Part shown: one piece after another, positions 9,150 to 18,339 of the stretch
Numbering within the stretch: the stretch's first letter is position 1
Layout: each line of letters starts with the position of its first letter
Program-made: the position numbers and the translations under genes
Origin: Cytobacillus pseudoceanisediminis
GTDB lineage: Bacteria; Bacillota; Bacilli; Bacillales; Cytobacillaceae
Assembly (NCBI RefSeq): GCF_023516215.1
Contig: NZ_CP097349.1
Location: forward strand, 4,306,001 to 4,370,000
Length of the DNA stretch: 64,000 bases
Direction of reading: 5' to 3'
Notes under the pieces: generated by a model
Seen by the model: the letters and a program-made list of their open reading frames with translations, nothing else
Database searches by the model: none
Told to the model about the DNA's origin: nothing

Positions 9150-9310
9150 AGTCTTACCGCACATAAATCAGGTTATCCGCACGGAATTTTTTTATGCGAA
9201 AGTAAAATCATACTATGTGCAAATAAGATTTTTTATGCGAAAGTAAAATCGGTCTATGTACAAATAAATTTCTTTATCCGCAAGTAAAACCTCTCATTAT
9301 GCAAAAAACC
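9150..9310. repeat. About 20.5-bp phased array, TATGCGAAAGTAAA core
   Basis: Eight related cores (TATCCGCAAGTAAA, TATGCGAAAGTAAAATC, TATGTGCAAATAA) recur at steps of 19-23 bp, mostly 20 or 21. Two core subtypes alternate in the middle of the array. It fills the gap between the convergent ywgA and ywhB genes and extends to the ywhB terminator. Confidence 0.75.
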
Positions 9311-9311
9311 A

Positions 9312-9343
9312 TAAAAAAGCAGCTTCCGTAATGGAAAACTGCC
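9312..9343 (-). terminator. Terminator of ywhB
   Basis: On the minus strand GCAGTTTTCC pairs imperfectly with GGAAGCTGC and is followed by six T residues, 15 bp past the ywhB stop. Confidence 0.8.
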
Positions 9344-9357
9344 TTCTTTACGCAATT

Positions 9358-9543
9358 CTACTGATCGCTTAAGCGTTTTCCGCCGACAGCATAGTGATTT
9401 TTGGACATTTCTTCGATAAATACGACGATTTTATCTTCAGGGGCTCCAGTCGTTTCGCTTACGGCAGCTGTTACTTTTTCAGCGAGCGCTTTTTTCTGTT
9501 CTTCAGTGCGGCCTTCAAGCATTTTAACGGTTACGTATGGCAT
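9358..9543 (-). CDS. ywhB: 4-oxalocrotonate tautomerase family enzyme YwhB
   Basis: A 61-residue tautomerase of the 4-OT family. The catalytic base Pro1 is exposed after removal of Met (MPYVTVKMLEGRTEEQKKAL), and Arg11 (EGR) and a second active-site Arg near the C-terminus (GGKRLSD) are present. Family members tautomerise 2-hydroxymuconate; B. subtilis YwhB has this activity and low promiscuous activities in vitro, but its physiological role is unknown. Size is typical. It is transcribed alone, convergent with ywgA. Confidence 0.92.
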   Translation of the reverse strand: MPYVTVKMLEGRTEEQKKALAEKVTAAVSETTGAPEDKIVVFIEEMSKNHYAVGGKRLSDQ

Positions 9544-9722
9544 TTTCTTTTCCTCCTCACTATTTATGCTTGTATTTTTCCACTTTTTCTCGCAATGTGC
9601 AAGCCTGATTCCCTTTGCTCAGGCGTTCATGTATACTTTTAGGTAAATAGCATCGGCTTTTCCTACATAGTATGTATAAATAAAGCCTGGCATTTCAGCC
9701 GGCAGGAGAGGGGTTTTGGCAT

Positions 9723-10382
9723 TTGGAACAATTTTTGGCGTTTTCTCTCAGGGAGATTCCCTATGTCGCGGTAACATTGATGATTGCCTTTACGGTCCAT
9801 GAATTTGCCCATGCCTATGTGGCTTATAAGTTTGGAGATCCCACTGCAAAAAATCAGGGCAGATTAACACTAAATCCCATGCAGCATCTGGATCCGATTG
9901 GAACAATCCTGATTTTTATTGCCGGTTTCGGATGGGCCAGGCCGGTACCGGTCAACCGCTTCTTTTTCAAAAATCCGAAGCTTGCCGGGATATCTGTTTC
10001 AATTGCGGGACCGATATCCAATCTGGTGATGGCTGTCCTGGGTTTTTTCATCTGGTATGCTCTTGCCGGAACTGGACTCGCAGCTTCATTTCCAGCGTTT
10101 GTGGCAGATTTCCTGAATATCTTTATTCAGCTGAATTTAGTGCTGTTTGTATTCAACCTGCTGCCGTTTCCGCCGCTTGATGGCTACAGAATTATTGAAG
10201 ATTTGGCGCCAGCCCATATTCGCCCGAAAATGACTCAGTTTGAGGCGTATGGCTCCGTTATTTTCCTTATTCTTGTCATTACACCGCTGGATCAATACAC
10301 CATCCAGCCGATATTTAACACCGTATTGCCGGTACTTGCGAGCGGCCTAAATGATTTTTTCTATGAAATATTTATGACATAA
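9723..10382 (+). CDS. ywhC: Site-2 protease family membrane protein YwhC
   Basis: A 219-residue polytopic zinc metalloprotease of the M50 (S2P) family. The metal-binding motif HEFAH sits in the first membrane segment (about residues 26-30), and the second metal motif NLLPFPPLDGYRI is in a later segment (about residues 143-155). Six hydrophobic segments are visible. The start is TTG behind a GGAGAGGGG site. Short S2P relatives without PDZ domains cleave membrane-bound substrates, but no substrate is known for YwhC. ywhD follows closely, as in B. subtilis. Confidence 0.9.
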   Translation: MEQFLAFSLREIPYVAVTLMIAFTVHEFAHAYVAYKFGDPTAKNQGRLTLNPMQHLDPIGTILIFIAGFGWARPVPVNRFFFKNPKLAGISVSIAGPISNLVMAVLGFFIWYALAGTGLAASFPAFVADFLNIFIQLNLVLFVFNLLPFPPLDGYRIIEDLAPAHIRPKMTQFEAYGSVIFLILVITPLDQYTIQPIFNTVLPVLASGLNDFFYEIFMT

Positions 10383-10419
10383 TAATAAGAGCCTAATTTT
10401 TGCTTAGGAGGACTTGAAA

Positions 10420-10930
10420 ATGGAAGAAAAAAGAAAAAGAAACTCGATTTTAATATAATCAAGAGCGACCCGACTGAAGGACATGGCGGTTTTGGGGTCG
10501 GGACTCTGAGCCTTGATAATGTGACACCGGTTATTATTGATGTGGATGCCGGTGAGGCGTCTATTGAAGTGGGCGCCATGCATGCGCGCAGCCCTGTTGA
10601 AAAAGGCATCAAGTTTTTGAAAACCAAAGAAGAAGTGCCTAACGGGAAGCCGTACTGGCTGATTTGGGTCACCATTGACCGCAAAGAGGGAGGCGCTTAT
10701 TATGCAGGTGTTACTGCATGTGAGATGACGGTCGACAGAGAAATCCGCCGGGGCTACAAATCGCTGCCAGAGCATGTGAACCGCATGGATAAATCGATTA
10801 AAAGACACATCATAGTGGATCATATGGACGAGAAATCCAAAAAGTGCTGGCAGATTTCCTGAAAAACCATGACGCCGGCATGTGGGAAAGATCAGCGGAA
10901 CAGCTAAAAAAAGATTTACAAGCCATTTAG
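10420..10930 (+). CDS. ywhD: YwhD family protein (two frameshifts)
   Basis: A conserved Bacillus protein of unknown function. The body (FGVGTLSLDNVTPVIIDVDA, VGAMHARSPVEKGIKFLKTK, GKPYWLIWVTIDRKEGG, CEMTVDREIRRGYKSLPEHV) is open from about codon 13. Two breaks need repair: one A missing in the six-A run at 10427-10432, which otherwise isolates the start MEEKKKKKK, and one A missing at 10839-10843 before VLADFLKNHDAGMWERSAE. Restoring both gives 170 residues, as in B. subtilis. A good AGGAGG site precedes the ATG. Both breaks look like homopolymer read errors. Confidence 0.88.
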
Positions 10931-11057
10931 AAAAAAGTCTAATTTTGTGACGAAATTGTGACATTTTTTTGACGTGATTTTCTAACTACTTGTACAATTC
11001 CAATAAAAAAAGTAAACTATTTAACAGTGTGAAGGCACAATATAGCACTAGGACACG

Positions 11058-11090
11058 AAAAACCCCGGGATTCGGACCCCGGGGTTTTTC
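11058..11090. terminator. Strong bidirectional terminator between ywhD and pbpG
   Basis: AAAAACCCCGGG and its complement form a perfect long stem with a seven-base loop, with A and T tracts on its two sides, between two convergent genes. Confidence 0.92.
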
Positions 11091-11102
11091 ACTTTTATTA
11101 AA

Positions 11103-11152
11103 ATGACAGGCACCTATACCAGTTTTACAAGTGGTATAGATGCCTGTCACCG
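11103..11152. repeat. REP-like palindrome R3, copy 2
   Basis: Arms TGACAGGCACCTATACCA and its near complement. It shares the GACAGGCACCTATACCA arm with the copy near 3.1 kb and differs in the loop. It touches the pbpG stop codon. Confidence 0.75.
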
Positions 11153-13222
11153 TTACGAAGCCCACCGAAACAGTTTCTTATACCAAGGTGTGTCAGGCTT
11201 CTTTTCCGGCTGCTCAGTTTTATTCTCTTCTTTATGGCTCAAGTGGTCTGTACAGTATTCCGCAGGTTCTGTGCCTTCTGCGAAGTAGGTTAGGCGCTTG
11301 ACCGGGCAGTTTTCCCCGGCAATTTTCCCGTTGGATGGATCAATGTAGACGCCGACTGTATCTTTGGGCGCTTTGAATTCCTTGGCCGGCTTTCCTTTAT
11401 GGGCTTCCTCCATGAACCGGATCCAAATGTTTTTGGCATACGTTTTATCAACGGTTTTTGTAATGACCTGGCCTTTGTCATAGCCGGTCCATACCGCTGT
11501 GACAAGCTGTGGTGTAAAGCCGGCCATCCAGCTGTCTGTTTCTGTTGAACCGGACTTGCCGGCGTAAGGGCGGGTCATATCGTTGATGACTGTGCTTCCC
11601 GTTACTTGGGCATAACCGTTCAGCTTCCGGTCAAAAATACCTGTCATCATGTGGGTCATAACGAAAGCAAGGTCAGGCTTCAGAATCTTCATCTGGAATG
11701 GCTCCTGCTCGTAGATGACTTCGCCTTTATGGTTCTCCACACGCTTAATCAGTACCGGGGAGATCTTTTTTCCTCCATTGGCGAACATGCTGTAAGCGTT
11801 GGCAAGCTCAATGACTCTCATGCCGGATGTGCCGAGTGCAAGGGACGGCACCTTCGCCATCTTAGAGGTAATGCCAAATTTCTTGGCTGTATTGACAAGC
11901 GTCTCTTCCCCTAAAAATAAATGAGTTTTCACCGCGTAGACATTGTCAGATAGAGCAAGGGCCTGGGCCATTGTGATATCGTCATCCGCATACTTGCTGT
12001 TGAAGTTATGCGGTGTGTAGTCCGGCGTACCGTCTTCAAACCGAAAAGTCGTCTGCTCGCTCCGGATTGGGGTGGAAGGGGTGAAGCCCTGCTCCAATGC
12101 CGCGTAATAGAGAAGAGGCTTTATCGTCGATCCTGGCTGCCTGACTGCCTGGACTGCACGGTTAAAGGGACTTGCCTCATAATCACGTCCGCCAACCATT
12201 GCTTTCACATACCCGTTTTTCGGATTCATGGCAACAACTCCGACCTGAATCTCCGAGTCTTTTGAAATAAGCTTATCTATTGTTTCTTCCGCGATTTCCT
12301 GTTCCTTCAGATTCAAAGTGGTATAAACCTTTAATCCGCCCAATTCAATCGTACGGTCATCCAGATTCAGCTGTGTTTTAAGAGCATTGCGGACAGCATC
12401 CTGAAAATATGGGGCTGTTTTCGATCTTGGGTGCATGTGCTCGCCAACCAGCTCAAGCTCTTCTGCTGCCGCAAGATCTGCTTCTTTTTGGCTGATGAGC
12501 CCGTTCTTCACCATCGTCTGCAGAATCACTTTCTGACGCTGATCTGCTTTTTCTGCTGATGCAAATGGCGAGTAGATGCCAGGACCCTTAGGGATGCCGG
12601 ATAAAATGGAAGCCTCAGCTAATGACAGCTCACTTGCATCCTTCCCGAAATAGAACTGGCTTGCTGCCTGTGCGCCGTAAGCTCCATTGCCGTAATAAAT
12701 CGTATTTAAATAGCCTTCAAGGATTTCCTTTTTCGTATAATTCATCTCAAGCCTGATGGTATAAAAGGCCTCAAGCAATTTCCGCTTCCAGGTTTTTTCA
12801 TGTTCAAGAAACAGGTTGCGGGCATATTGCTGGCTGATGGTGCTGGCACCCTGAACTTTGGCCATTGCCTTTATATCAGCGAGGGCGGCACCTGCGATTC
12901 TTTTATAATCAAATCCATTGTGCTCGAAAAAATTCTTATCCTCTATCGAGACCGTCGCATCAATTAAATGCGGGCTGATGTCATCGAGTGGTGCCCAATA
13001 GCGTTTTTGGCCGTTGCTGCTTTCACCGATAACCGTGCCATCATCCGAGAAAAATAAAGTCGATTGCGGAACAGCGAGCGGCGGCGGCCCCAAAATTTTG
13101 GCATATACCAGAATGCCTCCGATCATCACGGCGGCTAAAGCCATTCCTATTAAGCTAATAATGAGAACCGCACGCAAATATTTCATCGTTTTTCGAAAAC
13201 GCTGATCCGTCATTAATTCCAT
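11153..13222 (-). CDS. pbpG: Class A penicillin-binding protein PbpG (PBP2d, YwhE)
   Basis: A bifunctional peptidoglycan synthase. In order it has a short cytoplasmic N-terminus, one transmembrane anchor (about residues 15-43), a glycosyltransferase 51 domain with EDKNFFEHNGFD and TISQQYARN, and a transpeptidase domain. The latter carries SxxK (PGSTIKP), SxN (ALSDNVYAV) and KSG (GKSGSTETD). In B. subtilis PbpG is made in the forespore under sigma-F and contributes with PbpF to germ cell wall synthesis. The ATG start was chosen over a GTG three codons upstream because AGGGGG lies eight bases from the ATG. Position beside speE matches B. subtilis. Confidence 0.93.
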   Translation of the reverse strand: MELMTDQRFRKTMKYLRAVLIISLIGMALAAVMIGGILVYAKILGPPPLAVPQSTLFFSDDGTVIGESSNGQKRYWAPLDDISPHLIDATVSIEDKNFFEHNGFDYKRIAGAALADIKAMAKVQGASTISQQYARNLFLEHEKTWKRKLLEAFYTIRLEMNYTKKEILEGYLNTIYYGNGAYGAQAASQFYFGKDASELSLAEASILSGIPKGPGIYSPFASAEKADQRQKVILQTMVKNGLISQKEADLAAAEELELVGEHMHPRSKTAPYFQDAVRNALKTQLNLDDRTIELGGLKVYTTLNLKEQEIAEETIDKLISKDSEIQVGVVAMNPKNGYVKAMVGGRDYEASPFNRAVQAVRQPGSTIKPLLYYAALEQGFTPSTPIRSEQTTFRFEDGTPDYTPHNFNSKYADDDITMAQALALSDNVYAVKTHLFLGEETLVNTAKKFGITSKMAKVPSLALGTSGMRVIELANAYSMFANGGKKISPVLIKRVENHKGEVIYEQEPFQMKILKPDLAFVMTHMMTGIFDRKLNGYAQVTGSTVINDMTRPYAGKSGSTETDSWMAGFTPQLVTAVWTGYDKGQVITKTVDKTYAKNIWIRFMEEAHKGKPAKEFKAPKDTVGVYIDPSNGKIAGENCPVKRLTYFAEGTEPAEYCTDHLSHKEENKTEQPEKKPDTPWYKKLFRWAS

Positions 13223-13276
13223 ATCAAGCACCCCCTATTTATCTGTTTTTTATAGTGAAAAGTTGATACAGCGCCA

Positions 13277-13380
13277 AGTGACCAAAAAGATAAAAACTGA
13301 CCGATAAAGGTTCCAAAGTGGCCGATAAAATTAAAAGCTGACCGATAAGTGCGGCGAAGTATCCAAATAATTCCCTAATA
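13277..13380. repeat. About 21-bp phased array, GACCGATAAA core
   Basis: Five cores related to TGACCGATAAA or TGGCCGATAAA start at 13279, 13298, 13319, 13339 and 13360, at steps of 19, 21, 20 and 21 bp. Spacers differ. The core is a variant of that in the 4.5 kb array. The array lies in the divergent gap between pbpG and speE, upstream of the speE promoter. Confidence 0.75.
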
Positions 13381-13454
13381 AGTGCTCTATGTATCAGTAT
13401 TGAAAAAACAGAGCGATTTTAAACATCTTTCTCTACTAATTAGCGAAATTTTTC

Positions 13455-13482
13455 TTGCAATTTTGCTAGATTCATCTATACT
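13455..13482 (+). promoter_or_regulatory. Candidate sigma-A promoter of speE
   Basis: TTGCAA and TATACT are separated by 16 bp, about 100 bp upstream of the speE start. Confidence 0.5.
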
Positions 13483-13587
13483 TTTTCTGTGTTTGTTATT
13501 TGCATGTTAGGGAAGTATAAAAGATGAAAATGCTTTTTGCTGCTCTTTAGTGATAATTCATTTTTTTATGGAAGGAATGATTAAAGA

Positions 13588-14414
13588 ATGGGACTTTGGT
13601 TTACAGAGAAACAAACAGAGAACTTTGGCATCACGATGAAGGTGAAGCGTACTTTACATACAGAACAGACAGAATTCCAAAAGCTTGATATGGTGGAAAC
13701 AGAAGAGTGGGGCAATATGCTTCTTCTTGATGACATGGTTATGACTTCAATCAAGGATGAGTTTGTTTACCATGAGATGGTTGCGCATATTCCTTTGTTC
13801 ACACATCCAAACCCTGAAAACGTTCTTGTTGTTGGCGGCGGTGACGGCGGCGTCATCCGTGAAGTCCTTAAGCACCCAAGCGTGAAAAAGGCGACTCTTG
13901 TGGATATCGATGGAAAGGTTATTGAGTACTCAAAAAATTCCTTCCTGAGATTGCAGGCAAGCTTGATGACCCTCGCGTTGATGTGCAGGTAGGTGATGGC
14001 TTCATGCACATTGCCGAAAGCGAAAATGAATATGACGTGATCATGGTTGACTCAACTGAGCCGGTAGGACCTGCGGTAAATCTATTCACGAAAGGCTTCT
14101 ATGCTGGAATCTCTAAAGCCTTAAAAGAAGACGGCATCTTTGTGGCCCAGTCTGACAACCCTTGGTTCAAAGCGGACCTTATCCGCAACGTACAGCGCGA
14201 TGTGAAAGAAATTTTCCCAATCACTCGTCTTTACACTGCGAATATCCCTACTTACCCAAGCGGCATGTGGGCGTTCACAATCGGATCTAAAAAATACGAT
14301 CCATTAGAAGTAAGCGAAGATCGCTTCCATGAGATCGAAACAAAATACTATACGAAAGAATTGCATAAAGCGGCATTTGTATTGCCTAAATTTGTTGCAG
14401 ATTTAGTGAAGTAA
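13588..14414 (+). CDS. speE: Spermidine synthase SpeE (one frameshift)
   Basis: Transfers aminopropyl from decarboxylated S-adenosylmethionine to putrescine. Conserved blocks are [22 protein letters not shown], the nucleotide-binding [19 protein letters not shown], and [13 protein letters not shown] with its catalytic Asp. The reading frame breaks inside [20 protein letters not shown]: the run at 13932-13937 has six A where seven are needed. Adding one gives 275 residues, one less than B. subtilis SpeE, with conserved sequence on both sides. I treat this as a read error. speB follows after about 60 bp, forming the usual speE-speB polyamine operon. Confidence 0.94.
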
Positions 14415-14474
14415 TGGACAGGCTGCGTTTCAGAGCAGCCTTCTTGAATACATAAAAAGTGAGGGATGACCTTG

Positions 14475-15353
14475 GTGCGTTTTGATGAAGCCTATTCAGG
14501 CAATGTGTTTATTAAAAGCCATCCTAGTTATGAGGAAAGTGAAGCGGTCATTTATGGAATGCCAATGGACTGGACAGTCAGCTATCGTCCGGGCTCCCGT
14601 TTCGGCCCTGCCCGTATCCGAGAAGTGTCAATCGGGCTTGAAGAGTATAGCCCATACCTGGACCGTGAGCTTGAAGAGGTAAAATATTATGATGCCGGCG
14701 ATATTCCGCTGCCATTCGGAAATCCGCAGAAAAGCATCGATATGATTGAGGAGTTTATCGATCAGCTTCTGGCGGAGGATAAATTTCCGCTTGGCATGGG
14801 CGGAGAACATTTGGTTTCCTGGCCTGTCATCAAAGCAATGTACAAAAAATATCCAGATTTGGCGATTATCCACATGGACGCCCATACAGACCTTCGTGTG
14901 GATTATGAAGGGGAGCCATTATCTCATTCAACGCCAATCCGCAAAGCAGCTGATTTGATTGGTCCTGGCAATATCTATTCTTTTGGCATCCGTTCCGGCA
15001 TGAAAGAAGAATTCCAGTGGGCGAAGGAAGTCGGCATGCACATTTCAAAATTCGAAGTGCATAAGCCATTGAAAGATATTCTTCCTAAGCTTGCAGGACG
15101 TCCGGTCTATGTAACGATTGATATTGATGTTCTGGACCCTGCCCACGCGCCGGGAACAGGCACAGTCGACGCAGGCGGCATTACGTCAAGAGAGCTTCTT
15201 GCTTCTATTCATGAAATTGCCCATTCAGATGTTAAAGTCGTTGGAGCTGACCTTGTCGAGGTTGCGCCCATCTATGATCCATCTGAACAAACAGCCAATA
15301 CAGCAAGCAAACTGATCCGGGAAATGATTCTTGGATGGGTTAATAAAAAATAA
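14475..15353 (+). CDS. speB: Agmatinase SpeB
   Basis: Hydrolyses agmatine to putrescine and urea, supplying SpeE with putrescine. The ureohydrolase manganese motifs are complete: GMGGEHL, IIHMDAHTDLR, and TIDIDVLDPAHAPGTG. The GTG start giving MRFDEAYSG is preferred: an upstream in-frame ATG directly abuts the GTGAGGG ribosome binding site, while the GTG lies about nine bases from it and matches the B. subtilis N-terminus. Length, about 292 residues, is typical. A terminator follows the stop at once. Confidence 0.95.
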   Translation: MRFDEAYSGNVFIKSHPSYEESEAVIYGMPMDWTVSYRPGSRFGPARIREVSIGLEEYSPYLDRELEEVKYYDAGDIPLPFGNPQKSIDMIEEFIDQLLAEDKFPLGMGGEHLVSWPVIKAMYKKYPDLAIIHMDAHTDLRVDYEGEPLSHSTPIRKAADLIGPGNIYSFGIRSGMKEEFQWAKEVGMHISKFEVHKPLKDILPKLAGRPVYVTIDIDVLDPAHAPGTGTVDAGGITSRELLASIHEIAHSDVKVVGADLVEVAPIYDPSEQTANTASKLIREMILGWVNKK

Positions 15354-15379
15354 ACGGGGACTTCGGTCTCCGTTTTTTT
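15352..15379 (+). terminator. Terminator of the speE-speB operon
   Basis: AAACGGGGAC, TTCG loop, GTCTCCGTTT and five more T residues (one G-T pair in the stem). Confidence 0.9.
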
Positions 15380-15400
15380 ATTCAAGAAATACTGAACGTC

Positions 15401-15530
15401 GATAACTGTCTAGCTCCAGCGCCCACCCCTTCGAGGTCACAAGCCAATCCTCCCAAAAAGGCAAAGAACGCCTTTCTGGGAGGCCCGTCTTGTGCTTGTC
15501 GGGGGTGGGCAAGGCGCTTCCACTTTTCTT
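15401..15530. repeat. R1 repeat copy (long form)
   Basis: The complete R1 structure. Outer arms AGCGCCCACCCC and GGGGTGGGCAAGGCGCT pair; next GGTCACAAG and CTTGTGCTTG pair; an inner hairpin has CCTCCC, AAGGC, CGCCTT and GGGAGG. The copy at 19.9 kb is nearly identical. It lies between the speB terminator and ywiB. Confidence 0.85.
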
Positions 15531-15598
15531 TCTGTCACCTTCTTGCACTTTCCCCAGCGAGTATTTATACTTATATAGTTATATATGATGAAAAGGAA

Positions 15599-16060
15599 GT
15601 GTTGCCGTTGTCCAGTCGCTCAGCGGAACAAATGCCTGTGAAGATTAATGTGAAGACAGATATTCGCAAGCTTGGCAGCAAAGAGACTTTTGAATTGACT
15701 GCTTTTGGCCGATACTATATAAAAGATTCTGCCCGATTCCTTCAGTATGATGAAGTAATGGAAGAGGGAACAGTAAAGACGATCATAAAAATGTCCGATG
15801 CAGACGGACTGATTTTACGAAGCGGCGCCGTAAAGATGAGGCTCCCTTTTAGAATGAATAAAAAGCTCCGCGGCAGCTATGAAACGCCTTACGGAGTGTT
15901 TGAAATGGGCACGGTGACAAAGCGTATGGTCCATCAATATGATCACGAATCTGGTGAAGGTTCGATTGATATTTTATACGATCTGAAAATGCAGGGATCC
16001 CAGGCAGGTACATATCATTTGGCGATTACGTTTGAGGAGGAGAACAATGAACATAGTTGA
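15599..16060 (+). CDS. ywiB: DUF1934 beta-barrel protein YwiB
   Basis: A 153-residue protein of the YwiB/calycin-like family with unknown function. Alternating hydrophobic beta strands are visible ([46 protein letters not shown]). The family block [19 protein letters not shown] is followed by [18 protein letters not shown]. The GTG start follows AAAAGGAA. It overlaps argS by 14 bp, so translation of the two is likely coupled; the same ywiB-argS order is kept in B. subtilis. Confidence 0.88.
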   Translation: MLPLSSRSAEQMPVKINVKTDIRKLGSKETFELTAFGRYYIKDSARFLQYDEVMEEGTVKTIIKMSDADGLILRSGAVKMRLPFRMNKKLRGSYETPYGVFEMGTVTKRMVHQYDHESGEGSIDILYDLKMQGSQAGTYHLAITFEEENNEHS

Positions 16061-17714
16061 GCAGGTGCAAGGCAAATTAAAGCAGGAAATTAAGGATGCG
16101 GTTGTAAAGGCTGGCTTAGCAGCGGAAGAGCAGATTCCTGATGTAATTCTGGAAATCCCGAAGGAAAAGGCTCATGGAGACTATTCCACGAATATGGCAA
16201 TGCAATTAGCACGTGTGGCAAAAAAAGCGCCAAGAATGATTGCAGAGGAGCTTATTGCTCATTTTGACAGCTCAAAGGCTTCAATTGAAAAAATTGAAAT
16301 CGCAGGACCTGGCTTCATTAATTTTTACATGAATAATTCTTATTTGACTGATCTGATTCCTGCCGTTCTGGAAGCAGGAGATCGGTACGGAGAAACAACA
16401 GTTGGAAACAGCCAGAAGATCCAGGTCGAGTTTGTTTCAGCTAACCCAACAGGGGACTTGCATCTTGGACATGCCCGCGGGGCAGCTGTCGGCGACTCCC
16501 TATGCAACATTTTAGACAAAGCTGGCTATGAGGTTTCCCGTGAGTACTATATCAATGATGCCGGCAACCAGATTAACAATCTTGCTCTATCGGTTGAAGC
16601 GCGATATTTCCAGGCTCTTGGCCTTGAAAAAGAAATGCCGGCTGACGGCTACCATGGCGAAGACATCATCGGCATCGGCAAAAAGCTGGCTGATGAGTAT
16701 GGCGATAAGTATGTACATGCGGATGAAAAAGAGCGTTTTGACTTTTTCCGTGAATACGGCCTGAAATATGAAATGGCAAAGCTGAAGCAGGATCTGGAAG
16801 ATTTCCGTGTGCCATTTGATGTTTGGTATTCTGAAACATCTCTTTATAATAATGGCAAAATCGACACAGCCCTTCAGGCATTGAAGGATAACGGCCACAT
16901 CTACGAAGAAGAGGGTGCAACCTGGTTCCGCTCAACTGCTTTCGGTGATGACAAAGACCGTGTTCTTATTAAAAATGACGGCTCTTACACATATCTGACT
17001 CCAGATATCGCTTACCATAAAGACAAGCTTGAAAGAGGCTTTGAAAAGCTGATCAACATTTGGGGTGCTGACCACCATGGCTACATTCCGCGCATGAAAG
17101 CGGCCATCCAGGCGCTTGGTTATGACCGTGAGGCGCTCGAAGTCGAAATCATTCAGCTTGTACACTTGTACAAAAACGGCGAAAAAATGAAGATGAGCAA
17201 ACGTACCGGCAAAGCGGTAACGATGCGTGACCTTGTGGAAGAAGTAGGTCTGGACGCAACACGCTATTTCTTCGCGATGAGAAGCGCAGATACGCATCTT
17301 GATTTTGACCTTGATCTGGCTGTCTCACAATCAAATGAAAACCCTGTTTACTATGCCCAGTACGCACACGCGCGTATTTCCAGCATCCTGCGCCAGGGTG
17401 AAGAACAGGGCATGTCTGCCGAAGCTGCAGATTACTCCCTGATTCAGGCAGAAAAGGAAATCGACGTTCTGAAGAAAATCGGCGAATTCCCGCAGGCTGT
17501 CGGCGAAGCTGCGCAAAAGCGCATGCCGCACAGAATCACGAACTATATTTATGAACTGGCTTCTTCTTTCCACAGCTTCTATAATGCTGAAAAAGTACTG
17601 GATGCGGAAAATCCGGAAAGAACCAAAGCCCGATTGGCACTGATCAAAGCAGTCCAGACTACCTTGAAGAACGCACTGAAATTAATCGGAGTATCTGCTC
17701 CGGAAAAAATGTAA
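16047..17714 (+). CDS. argS: Arginyl-tRNA synthetase
   Basis: Charges tRNA-Arg with arginine. A class I synthetase of 555 residues: an N-terminal Add1 domain (about 1-115), the HIGH-type signature [12 protein letters not shown] near residue 132, Rossmann core with [14 protein letters not shown] [14 protein letters not shown], the [11 protein letters not shown] loop near residue 383, and a DALR anticodon-binding domain at the C-terminus with [13 protein letters not shown]. The ATG after GAGGAGGAGAAC was chosen over an in-frame ATG five codons upstream. It overlaps ywiB. Full length, no anomalies. Confidence 0.97.
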   Translation: MNIVEQVQGKLKQEIKDAVVKAGLAAEEQIPDVILEIPKEKAHGDYSTNMAMQLARVAKKAPRMIAEELIAHFDSSKASIEKIEIAGPGFINFYMNNSYLTDLIPAVLEAGDRYGETTVGNSQKIQVEFVSANPTGDLHLGHARGAAVGDSLCNILDKAGYEVSREYYINDAGNQINNLALSVEARYFQALGLEKEMPADGYHGEDIIGIGKKLADEYGDKYVHADEKERFDFFREYGLKYEMAKLKQDLEDFRVPFDVWYSETSLYNNGKIDTALQALKDNGHIYEEEGATWFRSTAFGDDKDRVLIKNDGSYTYLTPDIAYHKDKLERGFEKLINIWGADHHGYIPRMKAAIQALGYDREALEVEIIQLVHLYKNGEKMKMSKRTGKAVTMRDLVEEVGLDATRYFFAMRSADTHLDFDLDLAVSQSNENPVYYAQYAHARISSILRQGEEQGMSAEAADYSLIQAEKEIDVLKKIGEFPQAVGEAAQKRMPHRITNYIYELASSFHSFYNAEKVLDAENPERTKARLALIKAVQTTLKNALKLIGVSAPEKM

Positions 17715-17719
17715 AACTC

Positions 17720-17750
17720 AAAGCTGGCACTTATAGGTGCCGGCTTTTTC
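17720..17750 (+). terminator. Terminator of argS
   Basis: AAAGCTGGCAC, TTATA loop, GGTGCCGGCTTTTT: a ten-base stem with one G-T pair and a T run. Confidence 0.9.
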
Positions 17751-17805
17751 ATGTTTTTGACGAAAAAGGGAAAGCTAAAGGCATATGTTATTTTAGGAGG
17801 ATCTC

Positions 17806-17985
17806 ATGAAAATCGTTCTTTTATCCATACTTACAGGATTTCTCGTCGGATTTGTCTTTGCTTTCATGAAGCTGCCGATTCCCGCACCGCCCGCACTGCC
17901 TGGCATTATGGGGATAGTCGGCATTTACCTCGGGTTTAAAGCATATGAAGTGGTTCTGCCCTGGCTGCAGGGAATATTGAGATAA
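17806..17985 (+). CDS. XapX domain small membrane protein
   Basis: A 59-residue protein with two hydrophobic helices. The first, VLLSILTGFLVGFVFAFM, is followed by the characteristic LPIPAPPALPGIMGIVGIYLG block. That proline-rich turn plus glycine helix is the signature of XapX (DUF1427) proteins. Function is unknown; some occur beside nucleoside or other transport genes. A TAGGAGG site lies six bases before the ATG. It is short but complete. A weak hairpin after the stop may end its transcript. Confidence 0.82.
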   Translation: MKIVLLSILTGFLVGFVFAFMKLPIPAPPALPGIMGIVGIYLGFKAYEVVLPWLQGILR

Positions 17986-17988
17986 TGG

Positions 17989-18023
17989 AAAAGGGTGTCC
18001 ACGTAAGTTATGGGCACCCTTTA
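17989..18023 (+). terminator. Weak terminator after the XapX gene
   Basis: AAAAGGGTG pairs with CACCCTTT around a long loop; the T tract that follows is poor. Confidence 0.5.
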
Positions 18024-18029
18024 TGTCTA

Positions 18030-18270
18030 AATGTGAACTTTACAAATAAATCCGGAATGTTGCAAATAAACCTGGGAAATCAGCAAACAATAGCTAAAAT
18101 TGGCAAACAAATCAGGAAAAAAGCAAACAAACCTGGTAAACCTGCAAACAAACCGAAAACAGGCAGCAAACCAAAAAGTTACGGGCTAATCCTCAGAAAA
18201 TTAGTCAGCCAACCCGGCAAATCAGCAAAAAAATAATAAATTTTGCATACAATCCGCAAGTAAATCAAAC
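18030..18270. repeat. 20-21-bp phased array, GCAAACAAA core
   Basis: A CAAATAAA or CAAACAAA core, usually preceded by G, starts at 18043, 18063, 18084, 18104, 18124 and 18145, at steps of 20, 21, 20, 20 and 21 bp. Degenerate copies follow to about 18270. Spacers differ. The long apparent reading frame through the array is Lys/Asn/Pro repeat and not a real gene. The array fills the 350-bp gap between the XapX gene and the EamA exporter. Confidence 0.8.
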
Positions 18271-18339
18271 TAAACTCCGCATTTTACTTCGGGACGAGCA
18301 TATCATGGTAGAAACCTTCCCGAAAGGACATGCTCGCCC

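Noticed and set aside
17985..18236. Lys/Asn/Pro-rich reading frame through the GCAAACAAA array
   Set aside because: The frame is produced by the repeat itself, has no ribosome binding site and steps of 20 bp would break a coding repeat.
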